Source: Sorghum bicolor (lineage: Eukaryota; Streptophyta; Magnoliopsida; Poales; Poaceae). Taken from it: DNA of 64,000 nucleotides. The notes under the pieces were generated by a model that worked only from the letters and a program-made list of their open reading frames with translations, did no database searches and was not told the DNA's origin. Where the stretch lies: the NCBI RefSeq assembly GCF_000003195.3, contig NC_012872.2:7130001-7194000 (forward strand), in the 5' to 3' direction. Numbering within the stretch: the stretch's first letter is position 1; each line of letters begins with the position of its first letter. Position numbers and translations under genes: made by a program. Below are positions 23,218 to 34,034 of the stretch, piece after piece.

Positions 23218-23494
23218 AAGAGACTCTCTATATTATTCCTAAATGCTAGGAATAGTAATTTTGGTGAAAAACTATCCTCCAACAGCTTCTCTAAATGATC
23301 ATCCAAATATAGTCATTGTCTATTCCGGGTTTTTCGCTAATCAAATATAGAAGACGAGAATGACTCTCTAGAGTGCGCATGAGATTTAGCAAAACTGTTG
23401 GAAAGTAAAAAAGTATAGAAAGCGACTTTTATGCAAATGGCTCTCCAAATGATGTTTTAGAGAGTGAGATTTAGAAAGGCTCTTGGAGATGCTC
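23218..23494. mobile_element. MITE with GAGCATCT termini, 277 bp
   Basis: Starts GAGCATCTACAAGAG, ends CTCTTGGAGATGCTC, flanked by TTA on both sides (23215-23217 and 23495-23497). This terminus is a common grass MITE type with the target preference of PIF/Harbinger elements. Confidence 0.75.
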
Positions 23495-23497
23495 TTA

Positions 23498-24011
23498 GGG
23501 GGGTGTTTAGTTCAAAAAAATACAAAATACAAAATACCAACTCTACATTGGAATGATAAAATGTAAAATATCAAAAATTTTAGAGTTATAATAGTTTCAT
23601 CCAAAATGCAGATTTTCCTCATGCTCTTTTTAGGCCTTGTTTAGTTCGCAAAAATTTTGGTTTTTAGTTACTGTAGCACTTTCGTTTTTATTTGACAAAT
23701 ATTGTCCAATCACGGAGTAACTAGGCTTAAAAGATTCATCTCACAAATTACAAGTAAACTGTGTAAATAGTTTTTATTTTCGTCTATATTTAATGCTCTA
23801 TGCGTGCGACCAAAGATTCTATGTGACAGAGAATCTTGAAAAATTTTACGAACTAAACAAGGCCTTAGTTTTTTTCCTCTTGAGACCAAAATCCAAAATA
23901 GAGAATAATCACTTTTTTACCAAAAAAAATTGCATCGTGTTTAGTTCTATTATACAAAATAATAGACCAAACATAGAATTTTTTGGAATAGTAGGGAAAC
24001 TAAACACCCCC
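23498..24011. mobile_element. MITE with GGGGGTGTTTAGTT termini, split by a Tourist-like insertion
   Basis: The outer ends GGGGGGTGTTTAGTTC and GAAACTAAACACCCCC are inverted repeats. Left half (23498-23632) and right half (23865-24011) are separated by a complete Tourist-like element. The left end abuts the TTA that closes the preceding MITE. Confidence 0.65.
23633..23864. mobile_element. Tourist-like MITE nested in another MITE
   Basis: GGCCTTGTTTAGTTCG...GAACTAAACAAGGCC with TTA on both sides (23630-23632 and 23865-23867). It sits inside the element with GGGGGTGTTTAGTT ends, so it is the younger insertion. Confidence 0.82.
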
Positions 24012-25279
24012 TAGCAAATTAATTATAAGTGAAAACAGGTAGGACTAGAGAGTTGTTTCTAGAGCCTTGAGAATAAACCAAGAAGAAATGGGTTAATTAA
24101 TACATGCTATTGCAAATATCACGTTTCGAGGATATACCACTGTTATTCACAATATTAAAATATGTTATTATAATTTGATCTCTTCGATATACTATACCAC
24201 TACTCACCACTTTGATATATTTATCATAATTTCTGGGCTGAATTGCACTTGAATTCTTCCTCTATGACACGGCCACCACGGGCGACAGCTGCCATAAACG
24301 CTAGCGAAGGGTAAGGCAACCCCGCTGGGCAAGTCCATGCCCGGTAGCCGCCAAGGCCCCTATGCACGCAGGAGGGGCAACCTCGAGCTGCAACCTCGGG
24401 CATGCCTGGTATGACCTTTAAAGTTCAAAATATCAGCCAATATATTCTGAAATTTCTATCATGTTTTACCGGTTGGGTCCAAAATTTTTACTCTATCACC
24501 CATTTTTAAAAAAAAAACAAAAAAATGTTCACCTAAATAGACACCAAAAACCACTTATTACTCTAACCTTAATCTCTGTTTCATTTCCTCTTCTCTCCTC
24601 TTCAAGGTTCCGTTGCCACCACTGCAACACACTGCACACTCTAACGGTGTTGCTACCCTCATCATTGGATAGCAATTAATAATATGGTTTTTATTTAGTT
24701 TATAATGTTAAATGGTTTATAAATGGTATGTGAGTTTTTTCGAACAATATGAGTTATTTTTGTCTAAACTTTTTTCTGAAATAATTTTTCTATCTCCGAT
24801 AAATTTCTGATATATTTGATATTCTTGTTTATCACTGACTAACGAGATTTAGAAAATATCAATAGTGTAATTGGATGGATCTAGGATGAAAGTTAGGGAG
24901 AAAGTTACTAACCAACCCCATGTTTGGGGCGTGGGCAGCGTACGCCTGAATCAGGGCATGGTCCTTGTCCTCAATCCACATGCCGGTCGTGGATGATTGA
25001 TCGATCGTACATGATGACGATTGTCGTCCAAGCAACTGGCCTGCAGCAGATGTTATTGGTCCGAACGATGCTTTAATTATTATAGTTGACCGATGCTTAT
25101 TAATTATATTAGCTACTAGGTGATGATATATGTGGATCAGCCGCTAGAGGGAGGGAGAGGGGCCTTACTTGATGATCAAAGTTGTCTGGTGTACACCACT
25201 AGGTCGGGCTAACGGAAAGACAATGGCGAAAGATCAGCTATCCTACACAAGACCAATGCAAATGCTCCATGGGATTAGC

Positions 25280-25671
25280 GTCGGCAGGGAGGCTCCCCCC
25301 CCCCCCCGCTAGATTTGTCCTTGAGTGTAAACTCCAGTGCATCAATCTCTGATTTGTGACAGCCGTATGTAGAGATCTTGGACAACAGTCGTGAATTGGC
25401 GCATGCCCACAAGATCCATTGTCCAAATGATGCATCCGCGACTGCCCTCACTACTAACATATGCTCGACAGGTGCAATTGTCGAGGCATAACTGGCGGCA
25501 TTGCTTTGGCATCATGCCAAAGTAGAGTATGCCATCCATCGTTGGTGTTTTCATTGCCACCGCAGCTGAGGTTAGTGTTTCAGACGTAGTCGCCTGACCA
25601 GAAACCTGGAGGGGCAGCGGTAGCTCATGGTGTAGGAGAGGTGCGCAAAGGCCAAAGGGGTTGGCGTCCAA
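25280..25671 (-). pseudogene. S-domain (G-type lectin) receptor kinase fragment: PAN domain relic
   Basis: The minus strand encodes a PAN/apple segment: CRQLCLDNCTCRAYVSSEG, then GCIIWTMDLVGMRQF and DLYIRLSQ, the cysteine pattern and DLYIRL motif that end the extracellular region of S-locus-type receptor kinases. The usual continuation, SEIDALEFTLKDKS, is present but one frame over, so there is a single-base frameshift at about 25355-25365. No lectin, S-locus glycoprotein or kinase domain flanks it, and a C-run lies at about 25298-25308. It is a fragment of a once larger gene. Confidence 0.75.
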
Positions 25672-26275
25672 GGAGGATGGGACATGACGCTAGGTGGGTG
25701 CCAGCGACATGCGCACAAATGAGCGGCGACCACTCATACAAACCAAGAGAGGGACCAATGGGGAAGGAGGAAGAAGATGAGAGGATAGTTGTCTAAAAAT
25801 TATGGATGTCTCAGAAGGATAAGTAATGGTACGTTTCAAGTATATTAGTTTTCCTACAATATATGCATTTGTAAATGAAGATGCCTTTGGCCATAAAACT
25901 ATGATATGAGTACATGATATACCGGCATTTGTGAATGTCAGTATATTAGTTTTCTTACCATATAAAATGCATTCATAAATGAAAACGTCAACCATGTCAC
26001 TGTCTATTTAATTTTCTTCCCTGGCCTATATATATTCTTTTATTAGGACTTCAATCAGATACTAATATAAGCTTAGCTACTGGTGTATCATACCTATTTT
26101 TACCTTGCCACATATACATCATGACAACTTTTCAGATTTTATTATTGTGGGAAATATTTTTTGTGACTGTAAAATAAAAAAATTTCAAGACAACAATTTA
26201 ACATTGTATATTGTATATATGATGGCTGATGGCTCGATTGAATATGTATGTTACTCCAAACGACCACGAGCTAGT

Positions 26276-26518
26276 CCCCTCCATTCCAAATTTTAAGTCA
26301 TTACAAGAATTTTAAAGAGTCAAAACATTTTCACGTTTGACCAAAATTATAGAGAAAAATACTAAGATTTGTAACGTAAAGTGAGTATACTATGAAAATA
26401 TAATTAAGGAAAAATCTAATGATATTTAGTTGGTATCATAATAATAATTATTTTATCATATAAATTTGGTCAAATTTAGAAAAGTTTGACTCTCCAACCT
26501 ACAATTTGGGATGGAGGG
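26276..26518. mobile_element. Stowaway-like MITE, ends degraded
   Basis: CCCCTCCATTCCAAATTTTA at the left and ACAATTTGGGATGGAGGGA at the right form an imperfect TIR of the Stowaway type. The interior (TATGAAAATATAATTAAGG...) fits the class. The TA flanks are not exact. Confidence 0.55.
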
Positions 26519-27151
26519 ATTACATCGATATATGTATGTTACTCCAAACGACCACGGCGCCGTCAATTTCTCTGTTTGAAATTTTGATGCCAATCCAAAC
26601 GAGCTGTGGCCGAAACAAAGAAGTCTTTGAAATGGAAGAATATAAATACGCGAGAGCGACGAGTTCTTTTGTTAAAGAAGGGAAATGTGCCTTTGAAGAA
26701 AAGGAAATATGCGGCCAGCTAGTGAGGTGTGACCTGATTGGTGGTCCGTGGATATGGAATTATGGACGGCACGATGGTGATTGGTGAACATCGCACTCGC
26801 AACATCGATTTCGTTCGCCATGGGATTTTTTTTCCCTACGCGACGCGACCATGTGTTTGGTATTTGCAGGGCGGGTCGGGCCCCGGTGCCCGGTACTAAT
26901 CGTCCACACGAGAGTCTCCGGACCCAGCGGCAGTCCCATACTCACATGGCCAATGTTCGTGCTGCATGCCAGTCGCCAGGTTAGTTCCACTTGGCAGTAC
27001 TGTAGAGGCATCTCCAATCTCCGTCATGTGTCGCCCGTGCAGTCCACTAGACATAGAGGTGGTCCCCACTGCATGGCACTGCATGCATAGATTAGTGCCA
27101 GCATGAAATACAACGCAAACAAAACATTGTGCGCCGCAGGTGGTATTATTA

Positions 27152-27461
27152 GGGCCTGTACAATGGTCCGCTTATGGACAGTTATTGGCCATCAGGCTGC
27201 TTTTTTTGCCAACGTGTACTCCAGCCTAATCCAAATTAGGCGTTTACGGACGGCACCGACGCTCGGAAAAGTATCGACGCTTGGACCGGCTAGCTCTTGC
27301 GTGATCCCAGGCTTCATTGCCACACAAAACTGTTCGTACCGAACGAGCTAAGCGCCTTTGTTTTATTTTTCCATTGTAAGTTTAGCTATATGAGAGACGC
27401 TTGCTGCAGTAATTTTTTCTCTCTCCCTCTAAGCGCTTTTGGAAGAGCCTGTGCACTGGCC
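27152..27461. mobile_element. Probable Tourist-type MITE, ~310 bp
   Basis: Starts GGGCCTGTACAATGG and ends CCTGTGCACTGGCC, roughly inverted, with TTA on both sides (27149-27151 and 27462-27464). The TIR is imperfect, so boundaries are tentative. Confidence 0.45.
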
Positions 27462-28825
27462 TTACGGGGCTTATAGACCGTATAATACGTCCGCTGTGGC
27501 CCGTGGGCTGCACAGCACAAACTAACATGAGCAGTGCACGTTCACAGATCGGAGTTTGCACAGGCCGGCCGGTCCCACTCCATGAAACGACGTACTCGTG
27601 TGGAGTATCGCAGGGGACTCGTGGACAAGTGCCATTTTGTTTAAGCAAGGGAAAATTTGTTTTTGTACTCAAGGAACTGATGATAAATGGCAGCCCACTA
27701 GCCCAGCCTTGTGGCCGCCCCGTGAACAGTCCACAGATTTGCGCGGCGGGTGCCGCCTGCGTCTTTGCCGTCTGGTCTGGTCTGGTGGTGGGCTGCCAGT
27801 CTGGCAGCAGGTGCAAACGCCGAGGGCAGCCGCTGCCCGTTGGCCCGCGCGCACCGGATCGGCCGGAAGCAACCCACGCGTCACTCGGGCAGCAAATATC
27901 GACAACCCAACCGAATTTATAAAAATCAAACCAACTTTATTGAAACTGAAAAATTGGATTCCCTGTTTGATACTCTGTTCTCGGAAAATAAATTTACTGA
28001 GGTATATTCGGTTCTATATCTCAGTAAATTAAAGTACCAAACTAGTACCAAATTTGTCTAGTGGCAGCCCATGTTAGCCCAGCAGCAGCCCACCTACGCT
28101 CACATAAACGAAACCCTAGCAGCCCATCTACTCTTGTTGCATTGTGGCTTTTTATATGTATGATTTTGGCATTGGTATTCTATATAAAATCATGTTGAAT
28201 TTCTATCAAAATTGGCTATTTAACCTAATATTACATGTTGCTATAATATGTTTTGTCTTTCAGTAAATGCCGGAACCAAACCGAAAGAGCTGATACCAAA
28301 TTTCCTCGGTACTGAATATTTTTAGTAATTGATCGATACCAGCTTCCTCAGGAATCAAATTTGTATGGGTACCGAGCAACTGAACTGATCGGTTCCTTAT
28401 TATCGAACTCCTAGGGTGACCCACGCCCAGCGTACACCAGCTCGCCGGGTGCTCATATGTGCGCTGCCAATGCCAAGAGCTTAGCTAGAGCATATCCAAA
28501 AGTTTATTTAAACTCACTCTCCAAATCATAATTTAAAAAAGTATTTTAATAAAAAAAATCATTGACTATATCTTTTTCATAATACATGAGCTTTTCTATA
28601 TCTTGCGTGCTCTCTATGAAGTCAATCTCGCTCTCCACCTTTGTCTAGCGAGAAATCTTATAATATTTTGAGATCTAATTAAAGATGTTGCTGGTTAGTT
28701 GTTACCAAAATCTTTATTTCTAAAGGATACGAAGAACCTCTTGGAATTGCTTTGTTTAGCACTTAGGTACGCAATAGATGAGGCGTAGTATGAATGGAGC
28801 AAGTACGCACCCACGATAAGACCTA

Positions 28826-29064
28826 CTCCCTCCGTCTCAAAATAATAAGTGTCATTTTCGTTTATTGAGAAAAAACTTTAACTAAATATATAGTAAAAAA
28901 TATTAATATTTATAGTACATAATTATTATCATTGGAAAGATCTTTAACTCTAGTTTTTTTAATAAATTTATTTAGAAATACAAATATTGCACGTATTTTC
29001 TATAAATTGAGTCAAACTTGTGGCACGAAAACCTAAAACGACACTCTTTTTGGGACGGAGGGAG
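28826..29064. mobile_element. Stowaway-like MITE, 239 bp
   Basis: CTCCCTCCGTCTCAAAATAA...TTTTTGGGACGGAGGGAG with TA on both sides (28824-28825 and 29065-29066). Confidence 0.85.
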
Positions 29065-29515
29065 TAGACTCGACATGGATAGATGGACATCCAAGTCCAA
29101 TAAACGAAATTCAATAGAATCCAACTAAAATCACCAAGCATGTTATTGACAAATGAACATGTGGCACTTGGTTACTTAAGGTGATCCTTTGTGTTTCTAA
29201 GTTCTTACATAAGTTATATATTATATATAAGCTATATGCTATAACTATAGTGACTAGTTATATATTTTAAATTATATGTTATAAGTTAGTACACATAAAT
29301 TATTATAACTTAGCAGAGTTATTTAACCGTTATTTGTTTTCATGTCTATGCTACCTAACTTAGTCGATTAACTTATTCCACAATGCTATGTATCTAACTT
29401 GTGCTTTCATATGTATGTTACCTAACTTATTTGACTAAGTTTTTTGACGCAAAAGACCGTGGGGGAGATCCCCAGTTATTGTATAAAACTTGTCTGACTT
29501 TTATTTTAATGTGTA

Positions 29516-29749
29516 CTCCCTCTGTTCCAAAATAACTGATGTTTTGAGCTTTTTATCGCAAGTTTAACTAGATTTATAGAAAATATGTGCACCATTTATA
29601 TCTCTAAATAAATTTGTTAAAAAACAAGATTCAAAGATCTTTCCGGTGATACTAATTATGTACCATAAGTATTAATACTTTTTAATAGATATTTAGTTAA
29701 AGTTGTTTTTCAGGAAGCGAGAATGATAATTATTTTGGGATGGAGGGAG
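29516..29749. mobile_element. Stowaway-like MITE, 234 bp
   Basis: CTCCCTCTGTTCCAAAATAA...TTATTTTGGGATGGAGGGAG with TA on both sides (29514-29515 and 29750-29751). Confidence 0.85.
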
Positions 29750-29838
29750 TATGCTACATAACTTTGCAAATCGATGAAACCTAAAGAGAATGTTATTACC
29801 GTAACTGCTCTTAAAATTAAAATTACACATAGGTCTTA

Positions 29839-30079
29839 GGCCTTGTTTAGTTCCCAGAAAATTTTACAAAATTTTTTAGATTTCCCGTCATATCGAATCT
29901 TTAGACGCATGCATGGAAAATAAATATAGATGAAAATAAAAACTAATTACACAGTTCAGTCGAAATTGACGAGACGAATCTTTTGAGTCTAACTAGTACA
30001 TGATTGGACAATATTTGTCAAATACAAACGAAAGTGCTACAGTGTCGATTTGCAAAATTTTTTGAAACTAAACAAGGCC
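29839..30079. mobile_element. Tourist-like MITE, 241 bp
   Basis: GGCCTTGTTTAGTTCCC...GAAACTAAACAAGGCC with TTA on both sides (29836-29838 and 30080-30082). One of the best-preserved copies in the window. Confidence 0.88.
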
Positions 30080-30277
30080 TTAGTACACAAAAAGAAAATG
30101 TAATATTGTATAACTTTGCATATGTTAACTTATTTCTTAAAGTTAATTATACTGTGTGTGTTTTCAATAAAATAAAATATTGACACGTGTGAAAGCGCGA
30201 AAGGGGAAGCTGGTTGTGCGCCGGACGCGCGATGGAACACCTTCAGACTATTCCAAAACAGTATGAGGTGTAATTAA

Positions 30278-30454
30278 GGGTCTCTTTGGTTCCCCTTGTT
30301 AAACTTTAGCTAGCTAAAATTATTTTATCTACTTTTAGGTGACTAATGGAACTAAACTATTTTAGTACTTTTTAGTCAATGTGTTTGGTACTTTAGCTAC
30401 TAAAATGACTAAAATTTAGCTAGTTAAAATTTAGCAAGAGGAACTAAACAAGTG
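30278..30454. mobile_element. MITE with long inverted termini, ~177 bp
   Basis: The left end GGGTCTCTTTGGTTCC with TTAAACTTTAGCTAGCTAAA and the right end ATTTAGCTAGTTAAAATTTA with GAGGAACTAAACAAGTG are inverted over about 40 bp. The exact ends are uncertain. Confidence 0.6.
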
Positions 30455-31302
30455 TTTTTTCCAAAAGGAAAATTTGATTGATTGGGAGATTGTTCGCTAA
30501 CATCAGTTTCCATAAACGTTCGCCAATTAGAGCAAGTTACCCATTTGTTAGCTGTAAGGTTTCTTGCAGACTTCTCCCAGCCCACTCATACAATAGTTAG
30601 CTATTCACTATTAATACATGACCCACTTATCACTCATATAAAGTTTTTTGGTTTTTATGTCTAAGCTGACTGTAAGCTTACAGCCTGTTTCTCCTCTCTT
30701 CTCTCCCCTACCTCAATATTTGGCCAACTTACAGTCCATTATAATACTTGGTCTTACTTGAATCGTAACACCGAGCGCTCCAAGGTAGTATTCATGTATG
30801 GCTGGCTGTATCGATCGATGGCGCTCGCGCGCTGCAGTTCGCGAGTCCCGTTTTTCGTTCATACCACGACGTCATATATCGAGCTACTATTCGTTTGTTA
30901 CACTAGGAATGGGCGTCTAGAAAAAATCCTGGCAGAAATGTTAGTCAAAATTATATAAACTTTATGAGCTGGATTAATTCCTAGGCTGTTTCTATTGTAA
31001 CCGAACAGGCCCTTAATTTTCTTGTCTGCCAACCAGAGACGTGATAGGTGATACACAGGAACAGGATCGTATTGAATCAAGGTCGACGCAGTTATTCTCT
31101 CGGTAGGTAAAGCTAATGCGAACAGGCCCATAAAATTCGGCCCAACTCAAGGATCCAAACAGGCCGGCCTTTTTTTTTGACCTTAGGGTTTGCTCTTACC
31201 ACACTTGGGAAGCCAGACGCCCAAACCGCAGGCCGCAGTGCAAGTGCAAATCATCACTCGGCTCGTTTCCCGAACCTTCCTCCTCGCCCTCGACTTATCC
31301 CC

Positions 31303-33645
31303 ATGGGCAAGTCCGGCGCAAAAAAGAAGAAGCCGGCCGCCGCCGCCGCCGCGGCGGCGAAACCGCCGCCCGCCTCGGCTGAGCAGAAGGCGACGCCGCC
31401 GCCTTCGTCCTCTTTACCCGCGGCGAACGGCGGCGCGTCGCCTCACCAGGCGGTGGACGCCGGCGTCCTCTTGCGCCGCGCGCACGAGCTCAAGGAGGAA
31501 GGCAACCGCCTGTTCCAGTCGCGCGACTACGCCGGGGCGCTGCGCCAGTACGAGCTGGCGCTCCGCCTCGCCCCGCGCGGCCACCCGGACCGCGCCGTCT
31601 TCCACAGCAACCGCGCCGCCTGCCTCCTCCAGCTCCGCCCCGTGGACCACGAGGCCGTCGCCCAGGAGTGCTCCCTCGCGCTCCAGGCCGAGCCGCGCTT
31701 CCCGCGCGCTCTCCTCCGCCGCGCCCGCGCGCTCGAGGCGCTCGGTCGCCACGAGCTCGCCCTCGCCGACGCGCTCGCGCTCCTTGCGCTCGACCCTGAC
31801 CACCGCGACGCCATCGACCTCTCCTACCGACTACGCTCACGTGTCAACGCGTCCTCGGCTGCCTCCGCTTCCTCGGCACCCGAGCCCACCAGCCGGCCTT
31901 CCCCCGCTGCCCTTGGTGCCTCTGCTGTTGTCGCCGGACTTGGCCATTCCCTCCCCGCTCGCCCATTCCCTAAGAAACAACCACCACCACCCCCACCTGC
32001 TACTTTGCAGCCAAATCTCGCAGTGATGTCAAAATCTAACCCATCACCGTTGCCCAAGCTGGTGCCATTCTCCAATTCCCCGCCATCTTCAGCCAAGCCT
32101 TTGGCTGCAGATAGCTCCGAGAAGGCCATGACGCTGCCAGTGGCCTCTTTGTTACCAGCAACAGTGGAACCGCTTATAAATAAAAAGGTTGTGACGAGAT
32201 GGAGGCCTCTCAAGCTGGTGTACGACCACGACATTAGGCTTGGGCAGGTTCCAGAGAAATGCAGCTTCCGTACACTTCGGGAGTTTGTAGCCAAGAGGTT
32301 CCCATCATCCAAGGCAGTGTTGATTAAGTATAAGGATGCTGATGGTGATCTAGTTACCATCACATCGACAGAAGAGCTTCGGTTAGCTGAATCATTCATT
32401 GATAAAGTTGGCCACGAGGTTGTAGAAAATGGGAGGGAGGGTGACAATAAGCTCCCGGTGTTGAGGCTGCATCTTGTTGAAGTGAGCCCAGAACAGGAAC
32501 CAACTTTGCCATCAGAAGAGGAGAAGTTGGAGGAGGATGAGGAGTTGTTGATCAATGGTGAATATAGCACTTTGAATACTTCTGCAGTGGTAACCAACGC
32601 TGAGGTGATGAAGCAAGATGTCGAGAATGGAGTTGCTGAGCAAAGTATGGAGACAGGAAAGAAGGATTGTGGCCATGCTGAGTGCAAGGAAGCTGAGATT
32701 GATGATTGGTTGCTTCAATTTGCAGAATTGTTCCGGAACCAGGTTGGGATTGATGCAGATGCGCATCTGGACCTGCATGAGCTGGGCATGGAGCTGTGCT
32801 CTGAGGCTCTCGAGGAAACTGTGACAAGCGAGGAGGCTCAGGCCCTTTTTGAGATGGCTGCTTCTAAATTTCAGGAGGTTGCTGCCTTGGCCTTATTCAA
32901 TTGGGGAAATGTGCACATGTGTGAAGCAAGGAAGCGCATCCCTCTCGATGAATCTGCTCCAAAGGAAGTCATGGCTGCTCAGCTCCGCACAGCTTATCAT
33001 TGGGTGAAGGAGAGGTACGCTCTTGCAGGGCACAAGTATGAGGAGGCCCTTAAAATCAAGCCAGACTTCTATGAAGGGCTTCTTGCTTTAGGCCAGCAAC
33101 ACTTCGAGACTGCAAAGCTTCATTGGTCATTTGCACTGGCAGATAAGGCTGACCTATCTACCTGGGATTCTTTGGAGACATTCAAGCTTTTTGATAGCGC
33201 TGAGCATAACATGAGGGCTGCAACAGAGATGTGGGAGAAGGTGGAAGAACAGAGAATGGCAGAGTTAAAAGAACCAGGTGCAGGCGAGAAGGATGAGGTA
33301 CTGAGGAAAAGGCATGCAGGTGGTCAACCGGAGTTGACACCAGAAGAGGCAGCTGAGCAGGCAGCAGTAATGAGGCAACAGATTCACCTCTTCTGGGGTA
33401 ATATGCTTTTCGAGCGTTCTCAAGTGGAGTTTAAGCTCAGTGTCGGTGACTGGAAGACAAATCTTGATGCATCTGTTGAAAGGTTTAAGCTGGCTGGAGC
33501 TTCAGAATCAGATATTTCGACAGTGTTGAAAAATCACTTTTCTAATGCAGCCTCTGAGTGTGAAGAGAAGAAAGTCATGACTTCAGGCACAGAAATTTCA
33601 CAAACAAATGACAATGTTGAAGATAAGTGTGTGGTTGAAACCTAA
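31303..33645 (+). CDS. TPR + PB1 domain protein, Phox/CLMP1 family
   Basis: A single uninterrupted frame of 780 aa. The ATG at 31303 (context CCCCATGGGC) opens MGKSGAKKKKP; the frame extends upstream to a TTG, which is not a credible start. After a low-complexity Ala/Pro N-terminus come three TPR repeats (about aa 59-172: AHELKEEGNRLFQSRDYAGA, VFHSNRAACLLQL, RALLRRARALEALGRHELAL), a Pro/Ser linker, a PB1 domain (about aa 297-390: WRPLKLVYDHDIRLGQV, IKYKDADGDLVTITSTEEL) and a C-terminal helical TPR-like region with acidic stretches. This architecture defines plant Phox proteins; Arabidopsis CLMP1 is similar in length and affects chloroplast and mitochondrial distribution, and relatives are linked to Hsp90 and myosin. 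The paralogue cannot be assigned by eye. A GC gradient from the 5' end is typical of grass genes. Confidence 0.92.
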   Translation: MGKSGAKKKKPAAAAAAAAKPPPASAEQKATPPPSSSLPAANGGASPHQAVDAGVLLRRAHELKEEGNRLFQSRDYAGALRQYELALRLAPRGHPDRAVFHSNRAACLLQLRPVDHEAVAQECSLALQAEPRFPRALLRRARALEALGRHELALADALALLALDPDHRDAIDLSYRLRSRVNASSAASASSAPEPTSRPSPAALGASAVVAGLGHSLPARPFPKKQPPPPPPATLQPNLAVMSKSNPSPLPKLVPFSNSPPSSAKPLAADSSEKAMTLPVASLLPATVEPLINKKVVTRWRPLKLVYDHDIRLGQVPEKCSFRTLREFVAKRFPSSKAVLIKYKDADGDLVTITSTEELRLAESFIDKVGHEVVENGREGDNKLPVLRLHLVEVSPEQEPTLPSEEEKLEEDEELLINGEYSTLNTSAVVTNAEVMKQDVENGVAEQSMETGKKDCGHAECKEAEIDDWLLQFAELFRNQVGIDADAHLDLHELGMELCSEALEETVTSEEAQALFEMAASKFQEVAALALFNWGNVHMCEARKRIPLDESAPKEVMAAQLRTAYHWVKERYALAGHKYEEALKIKPDFYEGLLALGQQHFETAKLHWSFALADKADLSTWDSLETFKLFDSAEHNMRAATEMWEKVEEQRMAELKEPGAGEKDEVLRKRHAGGQPELTPEEAAEQAAVMRQQIHLFWGNMLFERSQVEFKLSVGDWKTNLDASVERFKLAGASESDISTVLKNHFSNAASECEEKKVMTSGTEISQTNDNVEDKCVVET

Positions 33646-33972
33646 GTTTTCATGGTTCCAGGTTCATGACATCAATGTGTATCATATTCATCAATTGCTT
33701 CATAGGCTTTATATGTTCTTGGCAATATCATGGTCCTTTGTCGTGACATCTAGACGAGAGCTTCAAGGTTCAAGCACACTGAGTTTTGTGTAATCTTGAT
33801 AATTTACTAGAGAGGTCTTAGATTTCTGAATATATTATTATTCTTCACCCAGTTTTAGTGGTATGTGATGTGGGTTAGTTTTCTTTTCCTGTCAGAAATC
33901 AGGTCTCAGCAATGTCTCCCAGCTCACATTGTTTAAAACATCGGACACATACTTAGTAAACACGGAATGTTA

Positions 33973-34034
33973 CCCATGACTCATTTATTGTGCTAAGTCG
34001 CCGTCCATGACTCATGCATTGTGCTAAGTCGCTG
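33973..34034 (+). repeat. 31-bp tandem duplication
   Basis: CCATGACTCAT.TATTGTGCTAAGTCGC is repeated twice in direct succession with few differences. Confidence 0.7.

Larger units (their letters stand above)
22720..25200. other. Desaturase 5' flank and MITE cluster
   Basis: The first ~180 bp are GC-rich and probably the desaturase promoter/5' UTR. A chain of four MITEs follows (22.91-24.01 kb, own entries), then AT-rich sequence with no recognisable gene. Confidence 0.5.
25700..31302. other. Intergenic, MITE-rich, no gene recognised
   Basis: AT-rich DNA with several MITEs (own entries at 26.3, 27.2, 28.8, 29.5, 29.8 and 30.3 kb). Frames at 27.4-28.1 kb overlap on both strands and match no domain I know. 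The last few hundred bases before 31303 should hold the promoter of the TPR/PB1 gene, but no clear TATA box was seen. Confidence 0.45.

Noticed and set aside
31177..31302. Upstream extension of the TPR/PB1 frame
   Set aside because: It begins with TTG, not ATG; the ATG at 31303 has good context and the family-like basic start.
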